Shown: positions 34,373 to 44,294 of the stretch, piece after piece
Layout of the letters: each line of letters starts with the position of its first letter
How positions within the stretch are numbered: the stretch's first letter is position 1
Source of the DNA: Zeugodacus cucurbitae
Taxonomy: Eukaryota > Arthropoda > Insecta > Diptera > Tephritidae
NCBI RefSeq assembly: GCF_028554725.1
Contig: NC_071672.1
Location: 30,896,944-30,960,943, forward strand
Length of the DNA: 64,000 nucleotides
Reading direction: 5' to 3'
The notes under the pieces: model-generated
Told to the model about the DNA's origin: nothing
Databases searched by the model: none
What the model saw: the letters and a program-made list of their open reading frames with translations, nothing else
Made by a program: the position numbers and the translations under genes

Positions 34373-35995
34373 TTAGGCGATTATAGCCGAATCCACCAGA
34401 GCGCGCCACTCATTCCTCCTTTTTGCTTTTTGGCGCCAACTGGAAACACCAAGTGAAGCCAGGTCACTTTGCACTTGGTCTTTCCACCGGAGTGGAGGTC
34501 GTCCTCTTCCGCGGCTTCCTCCAGCGGGTACTGCATCGAATCCTTTCAGAGCTGGAGTGTTTTCTTCCATCCGTACAACATGACCTAGCCAGCGTAGCCG
34601 CTGTCTTTTTATTCGCTGAACTATGTCAATGTCGTCGTATAAATCGTACAGCTCATCGTTCCATCATCTGCGGTATTCGCCGTTGCCAATGTTTAGAGGA
34701 CCATAAATCTTGCGCAAAACCTTTCTCTCGAAAACCCCAAGAGTCGTCTCATCAGATGTTGACATCGTCCAAGCTTCTGCACCGTAAAGCAGGACGGGAA
34801 TGATAAGCGACTTGTAGAGCTTGATTTTGGTTCGTCGAGAGAGGACTTTACTGTTCAATTGCCTACTCAGTCCAAAGTAGCACCTGTTGGCAAGAGTTAT
34901 TCTGCGCTGGATTTCAAGGCTGACATTATTATCGGTGTTGATGCTGGTTATCTACAACTTCAAAGTTATGACTGTCAACAGTGACGTGGGAGCCAAGACG
35001 CGAATGCGCTGACTGTTTGTTTGATGACAGGAGATATTTCGTCTTGTCCTCATTTACCTCCAGACTCATTCGCTTCGTCTCCTTATCCATGCGGGAAAAA
35101 GCAGAACAAACGGCGCGGTTGTTGCTTCCGATGATATCAATATCATCGGCATACGCCAGGAGCTCTACACTCTTGTAGAAGATTGTACCCTCTCTATTTA
35201 GTTCTGCAGCTCGTATTATTTTTTCCAGCAATAGATTGAAGAAGTCGCACGATAGTGAGTCACCCTGTCTGAAGGCTCGTTTGGTATCGAACGGCTCTGA
35301 GAGGTCCTTCCCGATCCTGACGGAGCTTTTGGTGTTGCTCAACGTCAGCTTACATAGCCGTATTAGTTTTGCAGGGATACCAAATTCAGACATCGCGGCA
35401 TAAAGGCAGCTCCTTTTCGTGCTATCGAAGGCAGCTTTAGAATCGATAAAAAGATGGTGAGTATCGATTCTTCTCTCTCGGGTCTTTTCCAAGATTTGGC
35501 GCATGGTGAATATCTGGTCCATTGTAGATTTTCCAGGTCTAAAGCCACACTGATAAGGTCCAATCAGTTCGTTGACGGTGGGCTTTAGTCTTTCACACAA
35601 TACGCTCGACAAAACCTTATATGCGATATTGAGGAGACTTATACCACGGTAGTTGGCGCAGATTGTGGGGTCTCCCTTCTTATAGATTGGGCAGAGCACA
35701 CTAAGAATCCAATCGTCAGGCATGCTTTCTTCCGACCATATTCTACAAAGAAGCTGATGCATGCACCTTATCAGTTCTTCGCCGCCGTATTTGAATAGCT
35801 CGGCCGGTAATCCATCGGCCCCGCCGCTTTGTTGTTCTTCAAGCGGGTAATTGCTATTCGAATTTCTTCATGGTCGGGTAATGGAACATCTATTCCAGCG
35901 TCATCGATTGGGGAATCGGGTTCGCCATCTACTTTCACTGCCATTGAGCAGGTCGGAGAAGTGTTCCCTCCATAATCCCAGTGTGCTCTGGACAT
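34373..35995 (-). pseudogene. RTE-like reverse transcriptase and C-terminal tail, frameshifted
   Basis: Continues from the endonuclease ORF. 35995-35771 holds PDSPIDDAGIDVPLP and EEIRIAITRLKNNKAAG. 35762-34929 (277 codons) holds YKKGDPTICANYRGISLLNI, GPYQCGFRPGKSTMDQIF, HHLFIDSKAAFDSTKRS (first catalytic Asp), RQGDSLSCDFFNLLLEK and LLAYADDIDIIGSNN (catalytic pair, about 35143-35154). A deletion after HNFEVVDN shifts the frame; 34858-34664 and 34570-34373 carry the rest, including GRGRPPLRWKDQV. At least three frame changes are needed, so it is dead although the catalytic residues remain. Confidence 0.85.
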
Positions 35996-37376
35996 CCGTT
36001 ACCAGATTATCTCCTCGGTCCCTACATGATAATGCTCCGGTCTTGAAACCTTCTGTAAATCGCCTCATCTTTTCATAAAATTTTCGAGCATTACCCATGT
36101 CGGCCAGCTTTTCAAGCTTTTCATACTCACGCATTTCGGCCTCTTTCTTTTTATGTCTGCAAATGCGTCTCGCTTCCCTCTTCTGTTCTCGATATCTATC
36201 CCACCCCGAACGTGTGGTGGTCGATCGCAACGTTGCGAGGTAGGCAGTCTGTTTTCTCTCCACTGCGGAACGACAATTCTCATCGTACCAACTGTTTTTT
36301 TGGCGTTGCCGGAGGCCAATTGTTTCGGCTGCAGCGGTATGCAATGAGTTTGAGATGCCGTTCCACAGCTCCCTTATATCGAGATGCTGATGAGTGCTCT
36401 CAGAGAGCAGGAGTGCAAGTCGAGTAGAAAATAGTTCGGCTGTCGGTTGTGATTGCAGCTTTTCGACGTCGAACCTTCCTTGTGTTTGTTGACGGGCGTT
36501 CTTTGCTGCACAGAGGCGAGTGCGTATCTTTGCTGCTACTAGATAATGGTCCGAGTCAATGTTTGGTCCTCGGAGCGTACGCACGTCTAAAACACTGGAG
36601 ACATGTCTTCCGTCTATCACAACGTGATCGATTTGATTGCGCGTGTTTCGATCAGGGGACAGCCACGTTGCTTGATGAATTTTTTTATGCTGGAATCTGG
36701 TACTACAGACAACCATATTTCGGGCCCCAGCGAAGTCGATCAGCCTCAGGCCGTTTGGCGATGTTTCGTCATGGAGGCTGAATTTTCCGACTGTTGTGCC
36801 AAAGACACCTTCTTTACCCACCCTGGCGTTAAAATCTCCAAGCACGATTTTGACATCGTGGCGGGGGCAGCGCTCATAGGTGCATTCTAGGCGCTCATAG
36901 AAAGCGTCTTTGGTCACATCGTCCTTCTTTTCCGTTGGGGCGTGGGCGCAAACCAGCGATATGTTGAAGAACCTCGCTTTGATGCGGATTGTGGCAAGAC
37001 GTTCATCCACCGGGGTGAATGCCAGGACTCGGCGACGGAGTCTCTCTCCCACCACAAATCCAACACCAAATTTGCGCTCCTTTATATGGCCGCTGTAGTA
37101 GATGTCACAAGGACCCACCTTCTTCCGTCCTTGTCCCGTCCATCGCACTTCTTGGACGGCGGTGATGTCAGCCTTTAGTTGTATGAGGACATCAACCAGC
37201 TGGGCAGAGGCACCTTCCCAATTAAGGGTCCGGACATTCCAGGTGCATGCCCTTAAATCTTTATCCTTAAAACGTTTGCAGGGGTCGTCATCAAAAGGGC
37301 GGTGTCTCATCCGAGGCTCTGTGTTTGTTTTCATTGGGGAGATTTTTTTATGTGGTGGGTCCCAAGCCCTACGCAC
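35901..37376 (-). pseudogene. RTE-like ORF: APE endonuclease and connector
   Basis: 491 codons open, the longest coding stretch of this family here. Motifs in order: ACTWNVRTLNWEGASAQL, ITAVQEVRWTGQGRKKVG (catalytic Glu), VLGDFNARVGKEG, NQIDHVVIDGRH and NIDSDHYLVAAKIRT (Asp-His). All APE catalytic positions I can identify are present, so the nuclease domain looks intact. The last 150 residues are a charged connector (RQRQKNSWYDENCRSAVERK, KKKEAEMREYEKLEKLADMG). The frame shifts near 35990 just before RT. The start at 37376 is the first ATG of the open frame and may be upstream of the true start. Confidence 0.85.
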
Positions 37377-37620
37377 AACCGCAGAAGCGGGCTTCGCCTT
37401 CTCACTTTAGCTCGCCTCCAAACGGATGTCTGTTAGCTACCCAGGGGATACTTGGTCTAAAACCGGAAGTCATATGCAAAATAATCGTTCCTGGCCACTC
37501 CCAAGTGAATGGCAATCAGAAACTTTCCTCACTTGCGTGCACTTCTATATATGACCCCTTCCCCCCTTATATACTTTATGATTAATGTCTTATCTTAACA
37601 TAATTAAATAAATAAATTAC

Positions 37621-38119
37621 GATGAAAATGCTGCCTCATTAAATTTCAACACTATACATATGTTGCATTACCTCTTTGCAATGTATTATTATCAATGTAT
37701 TATTACTATACGTTGCTCCATTTATAAGTGCTTATGAATGAATATTGTTCATGCCAAATGAACACAACCCTGCATTGTCCTCTAAACTCATCTAAATACG
37801 AATTAGAGCAGAATGCAGAAATGCACAACAGTGCCAACTTAAGCTAACAAGCGAAGTTTCTAATTAGAATAACAACCCAAGATAGAAGCAACAGAAAATA
37901 TGGACGGACAAAAAAGGCCCCAAACAAGAGAGATCATCGCGGATCACTCAAGCACAACAACAATAGCACCAGGAGATAACCCATTCACCCACCGAAAAAC
38001 TGGGTTTTGAGTTAAAGTTTTACATTCAAACTTACGTGGCCTGATGGGCGGAACATATTGTTCTATTTAACAAGACAGTTTTTTTAAAATTTTGCAACCC
38101 ACCTAACCCCTTAAATATC
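37621..38119. other. Unassigned sequence ending in a Tigger-like fragment
   Basis: 37621-38080 has no gene or repeat I recognise. At about 38085-38118, ttttgcaacccacctaacccc resembles the middle of the Tigger-like element at about 7815-7850 (aacccacctaaccacttaaa). The Merlin element inserted into it. Confidence 0.4.
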
Positions 38120-38127
38120 TCCGTTTT

Positions 38128-38495
38128 GGGAAAACTTTAGTATACCGTCCCACGATTTCGGGGTTAAAATAGATATGGGCGGATAGAGGGGGATCTCCAG
38201 ATCACGAATATATATAATTATTGCCGCCGCAAACTTATAGTTTCTGAGTTATTTGCAATTTAAGATTTAAAATAAACAATTTTCAACACGTTATTTCTCA
38301 CTGTATATTGAATTGTTCACATATATTTTGCACTTTAAATATATTTACACTTCATTAATTTGTTTCTACATATTTATTTTTAACAAATTATATCAAAATT
38401 TGCTGTAAATAAACATTTAATTTTATGCAGAATTCTGTTTATTTGTAAAATAACAAAACGGTTGCAAGATGACAGAACATAAGTGTTGCCACATG
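38128..38495 (+). repeat. Merlin left inverted repeat
   Basis: Matches the right repeat over long blocks: accgtcccacgatttcgggg, gatctccagatcacgaatat and aacttatagtttctgagtta. Similarity fades near 38495. Confidence 0.85.
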
Positions 38496-38603
38496 CATCG
38501 ATTAAAAATAATCAAAATGAAGAAAATTCCCAAAATGAAGAAAACAAATACCCAATAAATAGTTATTAAGTAAACATTCTAACTACAAAAAAATACCAAG
38601 GTT

Positions 38604-40528
38604 TCAAAATTTATAAGTGTATTTTATTGTTTCAAGCAACTTTAAAAATGGATCATCATGGTTGTTCGCAATATTTTTCCTCCATGTATACTCCATAATA
38701 AAATCGGTAAAGTTTTCGGGGTTGTTGTAATTGTCCCGCACAAAAAATCTCTTTATTACGCGCCACTGGGATTCTATCCTTTGGGTGTGGGTTCCATCCT
38801 TTGCCACAAAAGGATTGTCCGGGTCACTGTGGTTAACGCGTCGGTGCTCATACCCGTGACCAGATAGGCAGTCGTACGCCTTCCAACAATCTGTGTGTAT
38901 TGTTGTACCCTGGGCCACATGTTTCCGTATTAACGGTATGAGCGCCAGAGAGCAGCTTCGGGTATGTTCGAGTGTGTTCAATCACACTAGCTTAAATTCG
39001 GTACGAGTGTGTCGAAACACTCTTCAAACACGTGTTCGATCGAGTTTGGAACCCGAAGCGAAAATAACGCAAACGAACAATCACGACGGTCCTATTTTCG
39101 AGTGCAAGCAGCAAACTCGGATTTTATGTATATTATATTTTCGGGTGTGTCGTGCACGTGTTGATTGTGATCGAAACACTCGAGTGGCACTCGAAGACCA
39201 AAAAATAATAGATAAACATACGTACACACATATGTATGTATGTTTGTTGGCGTCGGGATGTCGCGTTCTGTCTTAGCTTTTTTGGTTGAATAATTTGAAT
39301 ATTAGACGTACATAGTACATATTATAAAAGAATAATTCAATTTAAGAATAGAATTCACTCAAAACTTATTTTATTTATTAATTCATAAATCATAAATAAA
39401 AAACATTTCATTGCATTTAAATATTTTAATTTTTTTTAAATCACAAATTTCAGGTGGAGACCAGATAAGGTGTTTGTGCCATTGGAAATGTTCTCACAAC
39501 CCGAATTTTCTATCGTTGTCATTATGAATTATAAAAAGTAAACAAAACAAACAAAACCAATAATCGTTGACAATCACTACGCAATAATAGCATGACTGCC
39601 AATTACATACATACATATTCTGAAATTTTGTGCACACTCGTGTGTGACTCGATCACATTCAATACGATCGGGTTAGAGTGCCAGCTCGTTCACAAACGAG
39701 TGTCAACTCGGCACTCTGTTAAAACAAGCATATATGCTTGTGTTTCGAGTGTCGCGAAAGGCTCGTTCGTTTTGAACATGTCTCCAAACGATCAATACGT
39801 GTATTCATACCGAAAACTTTGATCAAACAAAATCAGAGTGGACATTCGAGTGTGCACGAAAATGATATACCCGTTGCAGCTCTCTGATGAGCACCTCCGC
39901 GGATCGGACATTCTCCGGACAAACTTCCAGACGAAGATCGTCACTTCCATCTTCCACCATACCCAACACCCAGTGGCCTTCTACTCTTCTTAATATTAAT
40001 TAATATTCTATTAATATAAACAAATATATATACATTATTACCTTTGTTATATTTTCTTTTTCCAAATTTACTCTCGTCAATCTGTACAACTTTACCAGGG
40101 CCGCCAATTTTACCCACCGCTACCTGCTGGTCTATTTGGTGTATAACTACCGCCTCACGACAGTAATTGAACCAATCGCAAATGGTAGCGCTGGATAAAA
40201 CTGGCTCCCTGGTGAAGCTATTTTTTCGCACCTCTTCATGCGACCAATGTGATGCATACGCATACATTAAATAAAAAATTTGTGGTAGCGGGATTTTGGC
40301 ATTGTCAAACCAGGTGCCTTTAGCCCTGGAAATGGCAGAACGGTTGCGACACGCTCCTTTCCGGCACCGGAATGTGCCTACTGCGGTATCGCCGGCGTTT
40401 GACACCACCATTGGCTGCTTATGTGTCCGGCACAATTTCCTTGTGGGAATTAATCCCTCGCTTTCGGCAAAAGAAATACATTTTTCTTTTGTATTAAATG
40501 TTTCAATAATCTTGCCGATATTCCACAT
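38604..40528 (-). pseudogene. Merlin (ISXO2-like) transposase split by a MITE
   Basis: ATG at 40528. The N-terminal zinc-binding cluster has Cys33, His36, Cys55 and Cys60 (CRTHKQP; FRCRKGACRN). The DDE domain starts at GPGKVVQIDESKFGKRKY (first Asp, residue 151). A 58-nt GT-AG intron is likely (40041-39984), restoring frame to EGHWVLGMVEDGSDDLRLEV. The MITE with its 8-bp duplication interrupts after AEVLI. Downstream, IPLIRKHVAQGTTIHTDCWK (second Asp) and THTQRIESQWRVIKRFF (Glu) complete the triad, ending at 38604. By count, the pieces without the MITE, one target copy and the intron total 918 nt, exactly 306 codons with no stop. The MITE may be the only disabling lesion. The enzyme would bind the inverted repeats and move the element in the nucleus. 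Confidence 0.88.
38946..39886. mobile_element. hAT-type MITE inside the Merlin transposase gene
   Basis: A 941-bp non-coding element with ends cagagagcagcttcgggtat and, inward from the right, cagagagctgcaacgggtat. The 8-bp flanks are atgagcgc (38938-38945) and atgagcac (39887-39894), 7 of 8 identical. Both subterminal regions are packed with cgagtgt/acactcg motifs in both orientations, a layout typical of hAT transposase-binding sites. Confidence 0.85.
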
Positions 40529-40910
40529 ATTTTGAATTTCAGCCGCAGTGAGTACGTTAGTCCTCCTAACACCTCGGCTGGTGGATTGCTCTTCGAAATC
40601 TATAGAAAATTCTTTAATAATTTTAATAATTTTAAATCTATAACAAAATACCTGCTGAATTTGCGTTCATATTTTCCAAAAATTAATAGAAAACAAATTT
40701 TAATAAATAAATCACAATCACTTGCTTTCACTTTCAATAGTTCAATTTGAATTACCAAATACGAAATTATTAGCACAACCGAAAAAAAGAAACGGTATTT
40801 TTTTTTTTCAAAGTAACTGTAACCATTTTCCGTTAAAGAAAATGAATTAATAAAGAGAGAGAGATATACCCTTTATGACAATAATACTTTTTTGGTTAAA
40901 ACTAATTTTC

Positions 40911-41507
40911 TTCAAAAAAATAACCCTGGTCGAGCCAACACCGGGGATTATCAAAGAGGTGGAATAACAAGTTCTTCCGCGTAGAACTACTTTCTGCAGA
41001 GGCGGCCTTCGGCCGCGCTTCAAAAAAATAACCCTGGTCGAGCCAACACCGGGAGTTATCAAAGAGGTGGAATAACAAGTTCTTCCGCGTAGAACTGCTT
41101 TCTGCAGAGGCGGCCTTCGGCCGCGCTTCAAAAAAATAACCCTGGTCGAGCCAATACCGGGAGTTATCAAAGAGGTGGAATAACAAGCTCTTCCGCGTAG
41201 AACTACTTTCTGCAGAGGTGGCCTTCGGCCGCGCTTCAAAAAAATAACCCTGGTCAAGCCAACACCGGGAGTTATCAAAGAGGTGGAATAACAAGTTCTT
41301 CTGCGTAGAACTACTTTCTGCAGAGGCGGCCTTCGGCCGCGCTTCAAAAAAATAACCCTGGTCGAGCCAACACCGGGAGTTATCAAAGAGAGGGAAATGG
41401 AAAGTTTTTTCGCGTAGAACTACTTTCTGCACTGGCGGCCTTTGGCCGCGCTTCAAAAAAATAACCCTGGTCGAACCAACACCGGATATTATCAAAATAT
41501 GGGAAAT
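40911..41507. repeat. 108-bp tandem repeat array within Merlin
   Basis: About 5.5 copies with starts (ttcaaaaaaataaccctggt) at 40911, 41019, 41127, 41235, 41343 and 41452. The period is 108 bp, 109 for the last. Each unit carries gcggccttcggccgc, a perfect 6-bp stem with a ttc loop, and a ctttctgcag site. The array sits between the 5' inverted repeat and the transposase start. Because 108 is divisible by three, long open frames run through it on the minus strand, but they are repeat artefacts. Confidence 0.92.
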
Positions 41508-41619
41508 AATAAAATAATTTACATTACACATTACATGCATTATGTTTATTGTATTTGGGGTATAAGCTTTCTTTTTCATTATTGTGATTCTTATAATTCG
41601 TTTACAAAATATGTGATAT

Positions 41620-41939
41620 GGTAACACCTATTTTGTGTCAGAATGCAACCCTTTTTTATTATAAAAATAAACAAAATTGTGCAAAAAGTAAAATGCTTAT
41701 TTACAGCATATTTTAATATAATTAGTTAAAAATAAATATTTATAAACAAATGTGTGAAGTGTACAGTGAGAAATAACGAGTTAAAAATTATTAATTTTAA
41801 ATCTTAAATTGCAAATAACTCAGAAACTATAAGTTTGCGGCGGCAATAATTATATATATTCGTGATCTGGAGATCCTCCTCTATCCGCCCATATCCATTT
41901 TAACCCCGAAATCGTGGGACGGTATACTAAAGCCGACCC
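41620..41939 (-). repeat. Merlin right inverted repeat
   Basis: Inverse of 38128-38495 with a gap of some tens of bases. It includes taactcagaaactataagt and atattcgtgatctggagatc, ending ggtatactaaagccgaccc. Confidence 0.85.
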
Positions 41940-42011
41940 TCCGTTTTAGTACTAAATCTACAGCGTCCTCAATATTATCATTAGTCAAGTTGGTTATTCT
42001 CGCAAACTTTT

Positions 42012-42660
42012 GTGGTATTTATATCTCTCAACAAAGGTGCTAAGATAGTATAATAGTTTTGTTCACATAACGGTTGTTTGTAACACCCAAAACTAAACGA
42101 GTTAAATATAGGGTTATATTTATATACCAAAGTGATCAGGGTTAATAATAGAGTTCAAGCTGTAACTTGAGTAAAAATTAAGATATCTCGAAGATGGGTC
42201 AAATCGGACCACTGTCACGCCTGCAAAATGGCGAAAACCGAAAACAGATAAAGCGCCATAACTAAACCAAAAATATAGCTAAGAAAGTAAAATTTTGTTT
42301 AAAGGATCGCCCTATGAAGGGGCATATTTGGATGTAATTTTATTAAGAAGTGGGCCTGGTCCCGCCCTATACTAAGTCTTTCGTACATATCTCGTAAGCT
42401 ACTAAAGCTATATCAACCAAACTTTCTAGAGTCGTCTCTTTTTGGTACTACCTTATAGAGTCCAAAAACGTAGGAAATCGAATTATAACCACGTCTACCT
42501 CCCATACAAAAGTTATGTTGAAAACTACTAAAAGATGTTTTAATTCAGTAAGGGAAAACACCATGTACCGTAAATTTAATTATAAGGAAGGCACGGAAGA
42601 GCTGCACTCAAATTGGTATACAAAATTTTAAATGGGTGTGGCTCCGCCTTCTTATGGGTT
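42012..42660 (+). mobile_element. DINE-1-like copy, forward, decayed
   Basis: 5' block atctctcaacaaaggtgcta and acataacggttgtttgtaac. The GTCY tract is deleted (gagttcaagctgtaacttga). Internal blocks continue to gtgtggctccgccttcttat at about 42650. The 3' third is missing. Confidence 0.7.
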
Positions 42661-42880
42661 TGCGCGCCACAATGGTGGAATATTTATCGAAACTTTTGCC
42701 ACTTCCACGTTGCGGGCGTGCAAATTTTCCGCCAATTGGTTTCGAGGCTGCAAATTTTCTTCTAACTGGTTGAGTGCTTCATCCTCGGCCATTTTAACTT
42801 ACATCGGGGTCACCAATATGTGGGATGTCCACAATAATAATAAATTATTTATGATTTTAAGCAGGATGTGTAAAGCTGCT
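42655..42880 (-). mobile_element. LTR-retrotransposon relic: LTR edge, primer site and gag start
   Basis: Read on the minus strand: acatcccacata (LTR end), then ttggtgaccccgatgtaag, a typical tRNA primer-binding context of insect LTR elements. An ATG at about 42796 then opens MAEDEALNQLEENLQPRNQ, followed by VEVAKVSINIPPLWRANP. The last part resembles the start of Ty3/gypsy-group gag proteins (IPPFWxxNPxLW). It stops at a DINE-1-like copy. Only about 140 bp of coding sequence remain. The superfamily is inferred. Confidence 0.55.
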
Positions 42881-43335
42881 GCTAAGAGATCACCAGAAAA
42901 TAGAAGGATCGAACAGATGACATTTTAGTGTTATCATATTAGCATCAATAAATTATATTGCAGGGATACATTTTACTTGATGATCTTGATTGAAGTTTGA
43001 CCTTGCCACATATACTCGTACATATGTATATACTAGCGGATCCGACAGACGTTATCCTGCATGATATTCCAAGCTATCAGGTTATTAAACAGAGTAGAAA
43101 ATGAAACACACATAATAAACTAATTTGAAATTAATGTATACTTAGATTGAAGATTTAGTACACCGACAGCAGCAATATACATTTATAAAACATTCCCCAA
43201 TCGAAAACAATTGTATATTCTCGTACTGAGAACCGCATGCACCCATCTGCTAATGGTTATCTTAACATTCCTTCCTTCTTGTCCTTTTGCCACACTTTAA
43301 TGGAATGTATTATCGAAGGCAACTTCTATGCCTAG
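42881..43335. other. Unassigned AT-rich stretch
   Basis: The first part may be LTR sequence of the relic at 42655-42880, but no second LTR is visible to define it. No gene seen. Confidence 0.35.
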
Positions 43336-44290
43336 GTGTACTTCTCCGATTTAAAAGTATCCTCAACTAGCGTAACTAATTCATTTTCTCAGCATGGATT
43401 TTGTAAAGGGAAATCTACTGCAACAAACTTGCTTGAATTCGTAAACCGTGTGTCAATGGGTTTTAGGGACAATAAGAATACTGATGTTATATGCTTTTCT
43501 CGTAGAACTGTTGTCCATTTTCCAAATGTAATAAATAATTCCAGTTTAGAACAAGTTTTCAGCTTTGTTTATTTAGGAGTTACTATGGATCCTAAACTAA
43601 ATTTGAATTCTCATGTAACATTGGTAAGGTCTACATTGGAGTATTGTTCTGTTGTATGGAATCCTAGATACCATACACATTCTGATGAGCTAGAGTCCGT
43701 TCAAAAACAATTTTTAATTTTCGCTTTACGGCATTTACATTGGGATTCAAAATTGAATTTTCCTCCGTATACTAGTCGTTTAAAACTTATAAATCTACCT
43801 ACACTCACGCAGAGAATATCGCAGAGAAATGCTAGGTATAATATTCCTAGTAAAACTTCTGAATGGTTTAGTTTGTAGTTCATTCCTTTTGTCTGATATT
43901 AATTTTAATGTCCCATTGCGTTCATCTAGGCAGTTTAGACCATTACTTCTAAAATCTTCTAGAACAAATTTTGAGTTAAACGAACCATTCCGACCAATAT
44001 GACATGATTTTAATTCTCATTCCAGCACATTTGATCCATATGACTCAATCTTTAGCATCAAAAAAACCATATTGTCTTCTCTTAATAAGTAATATTTAGA
44101 AACTTTTAACTCTTTGTTTTTATAAATTTTAAATCTCAGCTGTTGCTGAAATGTTTCTTTCTGTAGCTGAGCAGTTTGAGAACTGGACGCTTAAAAATCT
44201 CTTGCCTTTCTAGACTCGGCAAATTCCGCTCGCTTGCGGACTGCGCCCCACGCGTCGGTTGGGCGGGAGGAGGGTAACCGTTTAGGTTTA
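43336..44290 (+). mobile_element. Jockey/CR1-like LINE, second copy, opposite strand
   Basis: Same family as 24000-25496, inverted and about 20 kb away. It includes the 3' UTR block gactgcgccccacgcgtcgg, ending at about 44290 with gtttataaa before a mariner element. Confidence 0.8.
43380..44090 (+). pseudogene. Jockey/CR1-like reverse transcriptase with deletions
   Basis: Reads SQHGFCKGKSTATNLLEFVN (finger region), then RDNKNTDVICFSRRTVVHF. The whole palm with YADD is missing, because NTDVI is joined directly to CFSRRT (compare the other copy, where about 170 codons intervene). A second deletion joins LNSHV to LVRSTLEYC. A frameshift near 43830 ends the main frame; the rest (LRSSRQFRPLLLKSSRTNFE) is in another frame up to about 44090. 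Catalytically dead. Confidence 0.85.
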
Positions 44291-44294
44291 TAAA

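Larger units (their letters stand above)
34357..37530 (-). mobile_element. RTE-like non-LTR retrotransposon, near full length
   Basis: About 3.2 kb with leader, endonuclease, connector, reverse transcriptase and C-terminal tail in order. Its 5' end matches the 5' end of the plus copy at 28706; its 3' end matches the end of the fragment at 9300 and carries the (TA)n tail. Flanks cctcatatacta (left) and ccttatatacttta (right) may be a diverged target duplication within an older DINE-1 copy. Confidence 0.85.
32790..37620 (+). mobile_element. Old DINE-1-like copy split by two later insertions
   Basis: Internal DINE-1 sequence (ttcaaggtcctagatattga to ttcagagggaatatttt) stops at 32914. It resumes at 34143 with cttctaataatatg and gctcccatatacatatg, stops again at (TA)n 34321, and seems to resume at about 37531-37620 ending taaataaataaatta. 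The two interruptions are a younger DINE-1 copy and the RTE element. Compare the uninterrupted gaatatttttcttctaataa at about 3511. Confidence 0.6.
38128..41939 (-). mobile_element. Merlin DNA transposon with long inverted repeats
   Basis: A 3812-bp element flanked by a perfect 8-bp duplication, tccgtttt, at 38120-38127 and 41940-41947. Ends are gggaaaactttagtataccg and, inward from the right, gggtcggctttagtataccg. Inverted repeats of about 320-370 bp follow. The transposase is of the ISXO2/IS1016 type that defines Merlin; 8-9 bp duplications are normal for it. A hAT MITE (38946-39886) splits the gene, and a 108-bp satellite lies upstream of the gene. Confidence 0.9.

Noticed and set aside
36449..37410. 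Plus-strand frames of about 60-110 codons
   Set aside because: Antisense of the RTE-like endonuclease.
40911..41507. CRISPR-like array
   Set aside because: Contiguous 108-bp monomers without spacers, in a eukaryotic transposon.
40847..41627. Two long minus-strand open frames (179 and 241 codons) of repeated GSTRVIFLKRG-type units
   Set aside because: They run through the 108-bp satellite, whose length is a multiple of three, so open frames arise in more than one frame. No family match or separate start signal.
42632..42928. 98-codon plus-strand frame
   Set aside because: Antisense of the gag start and primer-site region of an LTR relic.
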